A stretch of 64,000 nucleotides of DNA from Pseudobdellovibrionaceae bacterium (GCA_019637915.1 JAHBUV010000001.1:3008565-3072564); one strand, 5' to 3'; numbered from the stretch's first letter, positions 8,117 through 16,990 are shown. Made by a program: numbers and translations. Notes: generated from the letters alone by a model not told the origin.

Positions 8117-9567
8117 AGCAATGGATCTTCGAGGAGATCTTCGAGCGCAGCCCCGTCGCCATGCTGTTGGTGAAAGACAATGGCGAGATCGCCCTTGTCA
8201 ACCGGCATGCGGAACACATGTTCCTGTACGAAAGGTCGGAGCTGATCGGCTCGAAGATCGAGACCCTGGTGCCCGAAAACGCCCGCGGCCGCCACCCGGC
8301 CCTGGTGAAGGAGTATTTGAACGCCCCCCTGTCCCGGCAGATGGGAAAAGGGCGGAACCTTTTCGGCGTCAAAAAAGACCGCAGCCTGTTTCCCATCGAG
8401 GTGGGCCTGAATCCGATCGAGATCGACGAGCAGGTGTTCGTTCTGAGCTCGGTCATCGACATCACGGAGCGCCAGCGCGCCGAGGAGAAATTCAAGGCCG
8501 CCGTCGAGGCCGCCCCCAACGGCATGCTGATGATCGACTCGACCCGCAAGATCGTCCTGATCAACAAGAAAATCGAGGAGATTTTCGGCTTCACCCGGGA
8601 CGAGCTGGTGGGCAACACCATCGAGATGCTGGTGCCCGAGGACTTCAAGGGCCACCATCCCAAGTTCGTCGAGTCCTTCCTGCGCAAACCCGAATCCCGC
8701 GCCATGGGCATCGGCCGCGAATTGTTCGGCCGGCACAAGACCGGGAAGCTGATCCCGGTGGAGATCGGCCTGCAGCCCATCACCGCCGGCGGGGAGACCT
8801 TCGTCATCAGCTCCGTCGTCGACATCACTTACCGCAAACACGCCGAAACGGAGATCCAGCGGAAAACCGAGGAGCTGGAGGAATTCTCCTACCGCACCTC
8901 CCATGACCTGCGCTCGCCCTTGAAGTCGATCGCCGGGATGGCCGAGTGCATCCTCGAGGACCTCGAGGAGAAGAACGAGGAGGCGGTACGGGAGAACGTG
9001 CGGCGCATTTCTTCCCTGTCCGTCAAGCTGATGTCCCTGATCGAGGACATCCTGACACTGACGAAGGTGGAGGCCTCCCAGGAAAAGGCCGATCCTTTCC
9101 GCTTCGAAGAGTACGCCACCCTGTTCCGCGAGAAATACAAGGCTCTGCTGCTGGAAAACCGGGTGCAGGTCGAATTCAACTTCCTCCATCAGAAGGATCT
9201 GACGGCGCAGCCGACGCGCCTGACCCAGGTTCTCGACAACCTCATCAGCAACGGCGCCAAGTACTTCGACGAGAAGAAGGACAATCGCTCCGTGAAGGTG
9301 CGGACCTTCAACAATGCCCACCGGTTTTTCATCCAGATCGAGGACAACGGCGTCGGCATCCCGGTCGAGCGGCAGGAGGAAGTGTTCGGGATGTTCAAGC
9401 GCTTCCACGGCCCGTCCGTGCAGGGCAGCGGCCTGGGGCTTTACCTGGTCAAGAAACAGATCCACAAGATGGACGCCCAGATCAGCTTTGAAAGCGGTGC
9501 TTCGGGCACGGTGTTTTACCTGGAGTTTCCCCTGATCGCGCCCGGCCTGGACGGACACGGGATCTGA
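8113..9567 (+). CDS. PAS-PAS sensor histidine kinase, soluble
   Basis: 484 residues from GTG 8113, overlapping the response regulator by 4 nt. Two similar PAS domains (about 1-125 and 130-245) share ARG/KGHHP and RELFG-type segments, so they probably arose by tandem duplication. A short coiled coil leads to the HisKA domain with His264 in SHDLRSPLKS. The ATPase domain shows the N box (LDNLISNGAKYFD), G1 (EDNGVGIP), F box (FGMFKRFHG) and G2 (GSGLGLYLVKK). No membrane span or signal peptide is visible, so it senses an intracellular cue. It resembles phytochrome-type kinases that pair with Rcp1-like regulators, but no GAF or PHY domain is present. Confidence 0.92.
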   Translation: MKQWIFEEIFERSPVAMLLVKDNGEIALVNRHAEHMFLYERSELIGSKIETLVPENARGRHPALVKEYLNAPLSRQMGKGRNLFGVKKDRSLFPIEVGLNPIEIDEQVFVLSSVIDITERQRAEEKFKAAVEAAPNGMLMIDSTRKIVLINKKIEEIFGFTRDELVGNTIEMLVPEDFKGHHPKFVESFLRKPESRAMGIGRELFGRHKTGKLIPVEIGLQPITAGGETFVISSVVDITYRKHAETEIQRKTEELEEFSYRTSHDLRSPLKSIAGMAECILEDLEEKNEEAVRENVRRISSLSVKLMSLIEDILTLTKVEASQEKADPFRFEEYATLFREKYKALLLENRVQVEFNFLHQKDLTAQPTRLTQVLDNLISNGAKYFDEKKDNRSVKVRTFNNAHRFFIQIEDNGVGIPVERQEEVFGMFKRFHGPSVQGSGLGLYLVKKQIHKMDAQISFESGASGTVFYLEFPLIAPGLDGHGI

Positions 9568-9570
9568 CCT

Positions 9571-10071
9571 TCAGGCGCTGCGGTTCAGGAAGAAAAGATA
9601 CTTCGACGGCACGACGTCCATTTCCATCTCGGCCTTGCAGTTCGGGCATTCGACCTTTTCGGGCAGGTTGATCTTCGAAGGCGCGGCGGCGCTGGCGAAT
9701 TCATAGTCGGTGCCGAGTTTCATCAAGAGGGATTTCTCGGCGTTGCAGTCCGTGCAGGCGTAGGGCAGGTAGAAGGACAGGATCTCGGTCCACTTCGGGA
9801 TGAAACCCACCACCATGTTGATCTGGTTGATGACCAAGTGCGGGCACTCCACCAGGGTGAAGCGCATGTCCGGCGTGAAACGGCCGGTCCATTTGACCCA
9901 ACCGCCGACGCCGACGGAATTGATGTAGTTCATGTGGGCGAGATTCAGCTCCAGGTGCTTCACGTCGCGCAGGTCGATCTGGAACAGATCCGTCTGTTCG
10001 CCGACAAAGCCGATGACCTGGACGTCCACACGGTCACCTTTGCGCTGAGTCACGATCTTCGAGCTGCTCAT
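9571..10071 (-). CDS. STAS-like protein with C-terminal zinc ribbon
   Basis: About 166 residues. The N-terminal half resembles a STAS/anti-sigma-antagonist fold: VQVIGFVGEQTDLFQIDL, then LELNLAHMNYINSVGVGGWV. The C-terminal half holds two CxxC pairs (CTDC and CPNC), likely a zinc ribbon. STAS proteins usually switch partners in stress-response or polarity pathways; the partner is not evident here. The start at 10071 begins the recognisable domain; an open frame continues upstream to 10344, but that part is Arg/Pro-rich with no domain and is probably non-coding. It converges with the kinase gene, 3 nt apart. Confidence 0.72.
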   Translation of the reverse strand: MSSSKIVTQRKGDRVDVQVIGFVGEQTDLFQIDLRDVKHLELNLAHMNYINSVGVGGWVKWTGRFTPDMRFTLVECPHLVINQINMVVGFIPKWTEILSFYLPYACTDCNAEKSLLMKLGTDYEFASAAAPSKINLPEKVECPNCKAEMEMDVVPSKYLFFLNRSA

Positions 10072-10513
10072 GGGACTATTTTCCAGAAAGGTCCTGGCGA
10101 AGGCAACGGCCGGCCGGGCTTGAGTCCGGTCAATTCCAGGAAGAAGACGGGATCTTGACCGAAAGATCCGGTTTGAACGCTGATTTCGGACAGCTCCCAA
10201 GACCAACGGCCCGCCGTTGCTGCCGGGGGAGCGCGGCCCGCCCGGGAAAAACGTTTTCGTCCGCGCCGGTCCGGTGCGCCGCCAACGGGCGCGTCGGCGG
10301 ATCCCTTCGCGCCGGCGCGAAGCCGTCAAGACAGCGTTTTCCATAGACGCAAAACTTCAATCGCGAACGAAACGCGAAATGTTTTTGTCGCAGATCAAAG
10401 AAAATTCGTGGAGTTGCGATCTGCGTTTGCAACGCGGCTTTCAGGTCGTATGACAAAGGGGATGTTTGAGGACATCGAGGAACAACGACAACCACCACAG
10501 AAAGGTGAACAAG
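10072..10513. other. 442-bp divergent intergenic region
   Basis: No convincing gene. It holds several short inverted repeats, for example CGCAGATC/GATCTGCG at 10389-10396 and 10418-10425, and TTCGCGCCGGCGCGAA near 10306. A possible promoter for the small secreted protein is TTGCAA (10427-10432), a 16-nt spacer and TATGAC (10449-10454); this is weak evidence. Confidence 0.4.
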
Positions 10514-10810
10514 ATGAAAGCAGCGATTTTCGCAACCCTGATGATGGTCGGAGCCTTCGCCCAAGCCCACAACTACACGCGTGGTGAGCTGGGAATCGCC
10601 TCCAACCTGAATTCCAAGAGCTGCGCGCAAGCGCAGGATTTCGTGGCGACCCACGGCTACTTTATCCGTTACACCTATGACGGACCGATCAAAGTCGTCG
10701 TGAAAACGGATGAGTTCCAGTGCCCCGGCCGTCAGCTCGCCCCGGTGTGGGAGCCGACGACCGACAACGACATGTGCGTTGTGGGTTACCTCTGCCGCAG
10801 CGGCAACTGA
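10514..10810 (+). CDS. Small secreted protein, unknown function
   Basis: 98 residues. A clear signal peptide (MKAAIFATLMMVGAFAQA) precedes a mature domain of about 80 residues with four cysteines (SKSCAQAQ, FQCPG, DMCVV, LCRSG), probably two disulfides in the periplasm or outside the cell. ATG 10514 is chosen for AGGTGA 6 nt upstream and the signal peptide. It is a single-gene unit closed by a strong terminator. The Cys spacing does not match a family I can name. Confidence 0.75.
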   Translation: MKAAIFATLMMVGAFAQAHNYTRGELGIASNLNSKSCAQAQDFVATHGYFIRYTYDGPIKVVVKTDEFQCPGRQLAPVWEPTTDNDMCVVGYLCRSGN

Positions 10811-10846
10811 TCGCCCGCCGCGCCTTCCTGATTCTTTCGCAAGAGA

Positions 10847-10869
10847 GCCGGCCTCGCGCCGGCTTTTTT
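10847..10869 (+). terminator. Intrinsic terminator
   Basis: Perfect stem GCCGGC/GCCGGC (10847-10852, 10858-10863) with loop CTCGC and a six-T run. Confidence 0.85.
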
Positions 10870-10870
10870 G

Positions 10871-11254
10871 TCAGGACTTCGCCGTCCCGTCGCGGAAGTA
10901 CCAGCGGCCTTGCTGGCGGCGGAAACGGCTTTTCTCATGATGCACCCGCGTTTCGCCCCCCGTGCGGTAGGTGGCTTTGAATTCGACGAAGCCTTTGTTG
11001 CCCTCGTCGCGGCTGGCGATCACTTCCAGCCCGAGGAACTCCGCTTCGCGGGCCCAGGCCTCGTTGGCCGCGCGGTCGATGCCGGAGCGGGTCTGCGGAT
11101 CCGTCGTCTCGAAAATGTAATCGATTTTCTTCAGCGCGTAGGCCGAATAGCGGGAACGCATCAGGGCTTCCGCCGTGGCCGGCAGGTCCGTGCCGTCGTG
11201 AAAAGGGGCGCAGCATTTTTCATAGGGCAGGGGATGTCCGCAAGGGCAATTCAT
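10871..11254 (-). CDS. YchJ-family (UPF0225) protein with SEC-C-like zinc motif
   Basis: 127 residues. The N-terminus CPCGHPLPYEKCCAPFH is a SEC-C-type zinc-binding motif. LMRSRYSAYA and the NTF2-like remainder (EFLGLEVIASRDE, VEFKATYR, SRFRRQQGRWYFRDG) match the YchJ/UPF0225 family along its usual length. The family is widespread and cytosolic; its biochemical role is not established. It converges on the small secreted gene, whose terminator hairpin lies directly 3' of this stop. Confidence 0.88.
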   Translation of the reverse strand: MNCPCGHPLPYEKCCAPFHDGTDLPATAEALMRSRYSAYALKKIDYIFETTDPQTRSGIDRAANEAWAREAEFLGLEVIASRDEGNKGFVEFKATYRTGGETRVHHEKSRFRRQQGRWYFRDGTAKS

Positions 11255-11296
11255 CTCTTGGGTCTACAGCGGGGGGCGGCCCGGGGGGAAGCTTTT

Positions 11297-11512
11297 TCAG
11301 CCCACCGATCGCACGCCCCGGCCGTCATGGCGCTGGCGCCAGGTTTCGATGACGGGGCAGACGCGGTGGCGATGGGCGAGGGCGCGCAGGATCTCCTCCT
11401 GCACGGGGTCCCGCCACAGCAGGCAGCGCATTTTTTGCAGCAGGGGCCCGCTCACGACCAAATTGGAGGATTCATCCTGAGTCACGAGTCTCACGACCGT
11501 CATAAAGACCAT
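11297..11512 (-). CDS. Small hypothetical protein
   Basis: About 71 residues, not recognised. The sequence is Arg- and Val-rich with VVRLVTQDESSNLVVSGPLL and PVQEEILRALAHRHRV, which could be a small helical protein. Possible starts are ATG 11512 and ATG 11503, the latter with GGGATGG upstream; an open frame continues to 11596. It is kept because it sits alone in a gene-sized gap with no better candidate on either strand. Confidence 0.4.
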   Translation of the reverse strand: MVFMTVVRLVTQDESSNLVVSGPLLQKMRCLLWRDPVQEEILRALAHRHRVCPVIETWRQRHDGRGVRSVG

Positions 11513-11647
11513 CCCAGTGAGAGGTTTCCTGTCTTCAGGGTAGCAAGGACCGGGGCTTTTCCAAATCTTTGCCGGCCAAGTCGACGGTGATGACAATCCC
11601 CTGAAAATGAAAACGCAATGAACACGAGGTCCAGCTCCAAAGCGGCT

Positions 11648-11971
11648 TTAATGCGTTTCCGCGGACAGGGGTTGAGTGGCGCCGATCCGGGCGAAGAGGC
11701 GTTTGGCGATCTCGTCCCGCAGGTGCTGGGCGTCCCGCAAAAGGCGCTTCTTCGTGTCGAGCACGTCCCAGTCCGGGTGGAACTGCACGTACTCGCGCAT
11801 GTGGTCGATGGTGCGGGCGCTGCTTTCATCGTCGCCGACCTGGGCCCGCAGGTTCAGCAGGTAGAGATTCGCGGCCCGCATGAAATCGCCATAGTCCACC
11901 TCATTCAGATCGCAGATCTGATCGATGAAGTGGTGGACCGCGCTCAGGAACTCGAATTCGGCCATGCGCAT
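11648..11971 (-). CDS. Small alpha-helical hypothetical protein
   Basis: 107 residues, probably all helical and cytosolic: FEFLSAVHHFIDQICDLNEV, ANLYLLNLRAQVGDD and KKRLLRDAQHLRDEIAKRLF. ATG 11971 is preferred because GGAGG lies 5 nt upstream; a GTG at 11977 overlaps that ribosome site. No family recognised. It lies downstream of, and in the same direction as, the POT transporter but in a separate position. Confidence 0.6.
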   Translation of the reverse strand: MRMAEFEFLSAVHHFIDQICDLNEVDYGDFMRAANLYLLNLRAQVGDDESSARTIDHMREYVQFHPDWDVLDTKKRLLRDAQHLRDEIAKRLFARIGATQPLSAETH

Positions 11972-12059
11972 AAGCACCTCCGCAGGGAGAGGATGCCACG
12001 CTTTTTGTGGGAAAAACCGGATGTGCGGAAGACTTCAAAACATCTTCCGCACAGGGTCA

Positions 12060-13424
12060 TCAGCCTTGGCTGTGGATGATGCGCTTCAAGGGCTTCGAGC
12101 TGACGAAGAACAGCGCCGCCCCGAACATGACGAGCCCCGCGAGCATCAGGAAGAATTTCTCCTCGCCCAGGGTTTCGAAGTACATGCCGAGGTAGCCCGC
12201 CAGGTAATTGCCGAAGAAGCTCGACATGAACCACATCCCCATCATCATCGACACGACTTTCACCGGCGCCACCTTGGTCACCAGGGACAGCCCGATGGGG
12301 GAGAGGTACAGTTCACCCAGGGTGAACAAACCCACGGTGGCGATCATCCACAGCGGGCTCACCAGGACGCCTTCCCCCATGTTGCGCGCCACCAGGAACA
12401 TCAGCACGTAGGCGAGGGCGCACAGCAAACAACCGAGCCCCATCTTCGTCACCGAGTTCGGTTCCCGGCCTTTTTTGTTCTGGCGGTCCCACAGGCGGTT
12501 CAGCAGGGGGGCGAAGGCGATGATCAGGGTGGGATTGATGGCCTGGAACCAGGTGGAGGGCACCGTCCAACCCAGCACGTTCCAGTCGACGTTCCGGTCG
12601 GACCAGATCTGCAGGATGTTGCCCTGCTGCTCGTAAACGCCCCAGAAAAGGATGTTCACCACGCACAACAGGATCAGGGCGGCGATGCGTTTGTAATCCT
12701 CGCCGTCCAAGGGCCCCGCCGGTTGATCGGTGACCTCCTCTTTGGTCAGGTGATCCAGGGGTAGCTGGCGGCGGCCCAGGTGGTAGACCGCCAGGCCGAT
12801 CATCATGCCGACCCCGGCCGCGGTGAAGCCGTAGTGCCAGCCGACTTTCTCCCCGAGGGTGCCGCACACCAGGGGCGACAACAGCGCGCCCAGGTTGATG
12901 CCCATGTAGAACAGGGTGAAGGCGCGGTCGCGGCGCGGATCGTCCTTGGTGTAGAGGTCGCCGACCTGGGTGGAGATGTTCGGTTTGAAGAAGCCGTTCC
13001 CCAGGATCAGGAACAACAGCGCGTAAAGAAAGAGGCTCTCGAAAGCCATCAGGAAGTGGCCGATGGCCATCAGCACGCCGCCGACGTAGACGGCGCGACG
13101 GGCCCCGATGTAACGGTCCGCGATCAGCCCTCCGAAAAAAGGCGTCAGATAAACAAGACCCGTGTATAGGCCGTAAATCTGCGAGGAGATGGCGATGGCG
13201 CTGAGCGGTCCCAGCACGCTTTCAAAAGCGGCCTTCAGGGTCACCAGGCCGTGGATCTTCGAGATGTCGAAACCGTCGAAGAAAATCACCTTGGTCATGT
13301 AAAGGACCAGGAGGGCCCTCATGCCGTAGTAGGAGAAGCGTTCCCACATCTCGGTGAGGAAGAGGATGAAAAGACCGCGGGGGTGACCGAAAAAAGTTTT
13401 GGGGCTGGCTGCCGGTGTTTGCAT
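12060..13424 (-). CDS. POT/PTR family proton-dependent peptide transporter
   Basis: About 454 residues and roughly 12-14 membrane helices. TM1 carries the family proton-coupling motif EMWERFSYYGMRALLVLYM, and the PTR2 signature appears as FYMGINLGALLSPLVCGTLG. GNGFFKPNIS and the long TM6-TM7 linker are also typical. The family imports di- and tripeptides with protons across the inner membrane. ATG 13424 is chosen: GAGGT lies upstream and the family start follows; the upstream frame to 13553 is Pro/Arg-rich. A terminator-shaped hairpin with a T-run lies just 37-78 nt upstream on the same strand, so expression may be attenuated. Confidence 0.93.
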   Translation of the reverse strand: MQTPAASPKTFFGHPRGLFILFLTEMWERFSYYGMRALLVLYMTKVIFFDGFDISKIHGLVTLKAAFESVLGPLSAIAISSQIYGLYTGLVYLTPFFGGLIADRYIGARRAVYVGGVLMAIGHFLMAFESLFLYALLFLILGNGFFKPNISTQVGDLYTKDDPRRDRAFTLFYMGINLGALLSPLVCGTLGEKVGWHYGFTAAGVGMMIGLAVYHLGRRQLPLDHLTKEEVTDQPAGPLDGEDYKRIAALILLCVVNILFWGVYEQQGNILQIWSDRNVDWNVLGWTVPSTWFQAINPTLIIAFAPLLNRLWDRQNKKGREPNSVTKMGLGCLLCALAYVLMFLVARNMGEGVLVSPLWMIATVGLFTLGELYLSPIGLSLVTKVAPVKVVSMMMGMWFMSSFFGNYLAGYLGMYFETLGEEKFFLMLAGLVMFGAALFFVSSKPLKRIIHSQG

Positions 13425-13460
13425 GGCCGGTAACCTCACCCGGCCCGTGGGCGCGGTCAA

Positions 13461-13502
13461 GAAAGAACAAAAACCCGGCAGGGGCTGCGAGCACCTGCCG
13501 GG
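13461..13502 (-). terminator. Terminator/attenuator in the POT gene leader
   Basis: On the minus strand, CCCGGCAGG and CCTGCCGGG (13494-13502 and 13474-13482) form a perfect 9-bp stem followed by TTTTTGTTCTTTC. The POT start codon lies 37 nt beyond the T-run. No clear promoter is seen between them, so this may be a conditional terminator of the leader transcript or the end of a separate small RNA. Confidence 0.7.
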
Positions 13503-13636
13503 CCATAGATCAGTCGGAGGGGGGGAATGGTGTGGTACGACCGATCGCGCCAACCGCTCCGCGCTCCGTTTCCACCAGGGGTCCCGGACGAGCGGTGCGA
13601 TTGAGCCTCAGCCTGGGCGCATTCCGTCGGAAAAGC
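13503..13636 (-). ncRNA. Candidate structured leader RNA or small RNA
   Basis: On the minus strand this stretch can fold as one long interrupted rod. GGAATG pairs with CATTCC; a large internal loop follows; then AUCGC/GCGAU, ACCGCUC/GAGCGGU and UCCG/CGGA close towards the tip. It lies between a bidirectional terminator (13637-13664) and the attenuator hairpin (13461-13502). A rod with a central bubble recalls 6S RNA, and a GCGGUUGG segment is similar to 6S by eye, but identity is not established. No good promoter was found. Confidence 0.3.
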
Positions 13637-13664
13637 AAAAGGGCCGGGAAATCCCGGCCCTTTT
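13637..13664. terminator. Bidirectional intrinsic terminator
   Basis: AAAAGGGCCGGG and CCCGGCCCTTTT form a 12-bp stem with loop AAAT, with A and T tracts on both sides, so it works in either direction. It ends the minus-strand envelope operon (16990-13729). A further stem, CGGGGATTCG/CGAATCCCCG at 13698-13721, precedes it. Confidence 0.8.
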
Positions 13665-13728
13665 GTTGTCATTCAAAAGATTCGTTTGAGGAAACGACGG
13701 GGATTCGATGACGAATCCCCGACGCCGT

Positions 13729-15834
13729 TCACGGCGCCGAGAGGGCACCCGGGAATTCCTGGGTCATGGTGTACTCCGGCAGGCGGCGCAGATAGCTGTC
13801 CGCCGGGAGTTTGCGCATCGACAGGAACACGTTGCTGTTCTTCACGAGGTCGTACAGGAGGTTTTTCGTGCCCTGACCGCGGATGAAGAAGCGCCAGGTC
13901 GCCTCGCCGTTCGAATCGAAATCCGAGAACAGCGAATCCTTCGCGCCGGAGCCTTCCACCAGCAGGAAGTAGCTCTCCTGGCGGCGGTCTTTTTTCGTTT
14001 CCTGAGCGCAGGAGTAGAGGGGCTGGAGCGTGATGTTCTTTTTGCCCAGCTCCGCCGTTTTCTCTTCCCGCGGGACCACCAGCAGGCAGGCGCGCGATTC
14101 CACGTCGAAGCTGAAGATGTGCCCTTCGGAGCTGACGCTGAGGTCGGAGCTCACGTCGGCGGAGGTTTTTTCGCCCCATCCGACCGTGTAGCCGCTTGAA
14201 TAGAAAACATCCGCGCCGACGGAGGCCTTCAGGTTGAGCGCTTTCCCGAAGGGAAGGTTGTCCAGGGGGGCCGCGATGCCGGCGCTGAGGCCCGCGGAAA
14301 ATTTTCCGCCGACCGACGTGCTGGTCGCCGCCGAGTAACCGTAGGAAATGCCCATGCGGAAGCTTTCCGTGAGGGCGCGGCCGTTCATCTTCTGGGGTTG
14401 GGACAGGATGTTCTCGACGAGATCAAGGCGCTTCAGCGTGAGCCATTGGGACGGGGATCTCTGGCACTCCATCACCGCCTGCTTGTCGGTGAGGGCCTTG
14501 GCGCACATCGCGGCGGCCAGTCTGTTCCAGCGGTCCTGGAGGACCGGTTGCTTCAAAGCCGTTTGCACGGCTTCATTCACGTTGTAACGGCCGCCCCATG
14601 CGCCGAAACCGCCATGAATCGTCACGGGACTCAGGCTCATGTTCTGGAACCCTTCTTCCTTCAGGAGATCCAGGGCCTTGGTGTTTTGCGTGACGCTTTG
14701 TCTTTGCGCGGACTTCTCGTGGAACTCCCGCGCGCTGGCGGCCGCCGGGTACAAGGACAGTCCCGACAGACGGCCCGGTTTCACGTAGGCCCAGAAACTC
14801 TTCTCGGCGATGCTGCCGTCGTTGAGGGGCTTCAGCGTGACGAGGGCCACGGTGCGCGACGTGAGATCGGCGATGTTTTCGATCTTGAAGGTCACCTGCG
14901 ACAGGTAGTTGCCCGGGCTTTGTTCGTCCGTGGCCACGAAGTCGCTGGTCGAGATCAGGTTCTTCACGTCGAATTGCGCGGCGGCGTCCTTCGTCGGGTC
15001 GGCCTTTTCGCGGAAGAGGGCGAAGTACAGTTTGAACTGACCTTTCGCCAGGGAATCGACGCGGTCGACGCCATTGTAGCTCTTGCGGATGATGGTGGGC
15101 TTGAAGCTCACGCGGTACTGATGGGCGACAGTCAGGCCCAGCAGTCGGGTGATCTCGAAATTCGGGTAGTCGATCTTTTCGAAGGCGAAGCTCACGGAAT
15201 CCAGGCCGAAACGCAGGTCCTCGGCCTTGGATTGGGCTTTCAGGCTGCCGCCTTTGATCGACATCGAGCCTTGCGCGTCCACCACCGGGATATTGGCCGG
15301 CAGGGTGTTGTCCCGCGACGTCGCCCAGGTGTTGTCCCAGGGGTTCAGCACGAGGTTGATGTTGACGCCGCCCTTATAAGGTTTGCCGGCGCGCACCGTG
15401 CGCTTGAACTGGTAATAAACCTCGTTCGCCGACATATGGGCGTACTCGTGGGTCTCGGACCACTTCACGCAGCCGTCGAAATCCGCGATGCAGGCGCCGA
15501 GCTTCAGGTCCGGGGTGCGGCACTGGGCTTCGTTGCCTTGCTCGTCGAGGACGCGAACGCGAACGCCCGTGGTGAAGGCGCCGCCGTTGGAGTCCTGCAG
15601 GCAGGCGGAGAAGTTGAACTGTTTTTTCTTCGGCACGTTGTAGGCGTTGAATTCCGCCACCGAGCTTGAGTCGATCCTGAAGCTCTTCACGCGGAAGGTG
15701 GTGCCGCTCTCTTTGTCGAAATCAGTGCTCTGGCCGGGAACGAAGTCGCGGCCTTTGCGGGATTCGGTGGAGCAACCGGCGACGGTCAGCAAAGAGACCG
15801 TCAGGGCGAAGACCAGGGATTTAGAAGAGATCAT
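13729..15834 (-). CDS. Large lipoprotein, unknown function
   Basis: 701 residues. Lipoprotein signal with lipobox TVAGC (Cys21). The remainder is mostly beta-rich without membrane spans; a Gly/Ser-rich stretch near 480-540 (GKFSAGLSAGIAAPLDNLPF and neighbours) could be a membrane-active or barrel-contacting segment. Several Cys residues are spread along the protein. No family recognised. The start overlaps the end of the upstream beta-barrel gene by 14 nt, so the two are translationally coupled and probably work together at the outer membrane. It is followed by hairpins and a bidirectional terminator. Confidence 0.75.
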   Translation of the reverse strand: MISSKSLVFALTVSLLTVAGCSTESRKGRDFVPGQSTDFDKESGTTFRVKSFRIDSSSVAEFNAYNVPKKKQFNFSACLQDSNGGAFTTGVRVRVLDEQGNEAQCRTPDLKLGACIADFDGCVKWSETHEYAHMSANEVYYQFKRTVRAGKPYKGGVNINLVLNPWDNTWATSRDNTLPANIPVVDAQGSMSIKGGSLKAQSKAEDLRFGLDSVSFAFEKIDYPNFEITRLLGLTVAHQYRVSFKPTIIRKSYNGVDRVDSLAKGQFKLYFALFREKADPTKDAAAQFDVKNLISTSDFVATDEQSPGNYLSQVTFKIENIADLTSRTVALVTLKPLNDGSIAEKSFWAYVKPGRLSGLSLYPAAASAREFHEKSAQRQSVTQNTKALDLLKEEGFQNMSLSPVTIHGGFGAWGGRYNVNEAVQTALKQPVLQDRWNRLAAAMCAKALTDKQAVMECQRSPSQWLTLKRLDLVENILSQPQKMNGRALTESFRMGISYGYSAATSTSVGGKFSAGLSAGIAAPLDNLPFGKALNLKASVGADVFYSSGYTVGWGEKTSADVSSDLSVSSEGHIFSFDVESRACLLVVPREEKTAELGKKNITLQPLYSCAQETKKDRRQESYFLLVEGSGAKDSLFSDFDSNGEATWRFFIRGQGTKNLLYDLVKNSNVFLSMRKLPADSYLRRLPEYTMTQEFPGALSAP

Positions 15835-16990
15835 GTTTCACCTCAACGCCGAGAGTGTAGATTTCGCGATCCGATTGGTAACGGGCGGCCTGGGCTTCGG
15901 TGTCGAGCACGTCGGCCTTGGTGTAACCCGCCAGAGCGGTGATCTTGTGTTTTTTGTTTTCGATTTTCAGGTTCGTCATCGTGCCTTGGCGGTTGGTGAA
16001 GCCGCCGGAGGGCGAAGCGTAAGTCGACGGGAAGGCGTCGGACTCGATGCGGAAGGGCGTGATATTGCCCGCGATGTTCCAGCGGTCGAGGGCTTTTTTG
16101 TACTCGATCTTCACCTGGCCGGCGCTGTTCTGGCCGGAGGGGGCGAGTTCGTTGCGCAGGCTGGAGGCGCGGAGAGAAATCACATCGCCGTTCAGGAATT
16201 TCTGCGAGATGGCGGCGGCGTACTCCATGCCGCGGTAGTCGTAGGCGAAGAGGGCGTTTTTGCCCGTGCCGATGACCGTGGCGCCGAGCTGCTCGGAATC
16301 GCCGGCGGCGGTGGAAGACAGGTCGGTGAACACGAAGTGCGTGCCGGCGACGCTGAGGCCGAAGCCGCTGTCCGTTTTCAGGGCCGCCATCAGGGTGCCG
16401 TTGGTGTACAGGGGCAGGGTGTCCTCGTCGAGCACCTGGTTCGACGTGCCTCTCGAGGTCGGGATGCCTTGCAGGGCGCTCGCCGTCAGGGTGACGGCGC
16501 CGACGTCCGTGCTGCCGGCGACGGTGGCGGCGGTCCAGCTGTTCGGCCCGATGATGGAGGCGATGGGGTTCTGGTCGATGGCGAGGATCCCGCCGCTGGC
16601 CTTGAAGCCTTTGAAGGGTTTCAAGGTCAGGGAGGCTTCGTCGAGGAGCAAGGCGTTCAGGCCCGTGCCGCCCTCGGTGACCGCATAGAGGTTGCTGCTG
16701 GCGCCGGAGGTGAAGATCTGCGCGACGGACAGGCGGCCGTCGAGCCACTCGAGGAAACGCGCGTCGAAGTCGGCGCTGATGGCGGCGCGGGAGAAGCGCG
16801 AGTTGATGACCTCGTCGTCGAAATGACGGCCGGTCAAACTGATGCTCATGCTGCCTTCGTACTTGCGTTTGAAATCATCCTTGTCGTCGGCGGTCTGCGC
16901 CGGCAGGGTGGTGGACAACGAGCTTTGTTGCGCGAAAGCGCCGCTCGCCATCAGCCATCCGGCCAAAGAGAAAAGCAGGATCCTCTTCAT
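15821..16990 (-). CDS. Outer-membrane beta-barrel protein
   Basis: 389 residues. Signal peptide MKRILLFSLAGWLMASGAFA, then alternating amphipathic beta-strands and a terminal Phe (EVKHDLF), the C-terminal signal of Bam-inserted barrels. Porin-like segments such as FKASGGILAIDQNP and FGLSVAGTHFVFTDL resemble alginate/phosphate-type porins, but no specific family can be named. It is the first gene of a two-gene unit with the lipoprotein at 15834. Confidence 0.75.
   Translation of the reverse strand: MKRILLFSLAGWLMASGAFAQQSSLSTTLPAQTADDKDDFKRKYEGSMSISLTGRHFDDEVINSRFSRAAISADFDARFLEWLDGRLSVAQIFTSGASSNLYAVTEGGTGLNALLLDEASLTLKPFKGFKASGGILAIDQNPIASIIGPNSWTAATVAGSTDVGAVTLTASALQGIPTSRGTSNQVLDEDTLPLYTNGTLMAALKTDSGFGLSVAGTHFVFTDLSSTAAGDSEQLGATVIGTGKNALFAYDYRGMEYAAAISQKFLNGDVISLRASSLRNELAPSGQNSAGQVKIEYKKALDRWNIAGNITPFRIESDAFPSTYASPSGGFTNRQGTMTNLKIENKKHKITALAGYTKADVLDTEAQAARYQSDREIYTLGVEVKHDLF

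Noticed and set aside
10072-10344. N-terminal extension of the STAS/zinc-ribbon protein to 10344
   Set aside because: The extra 91 residues are Arg/Pro/Gly-rich without a domain, and the recognisable fold starts at 10071.
13461-13664. Calling the leader RNA a 6S RNA
   Set aside because: Only the rod shape and one short segment agree by eye; no conserved 6S neighbours or promoter were found, so it is listed only as a candidate structured RNA.
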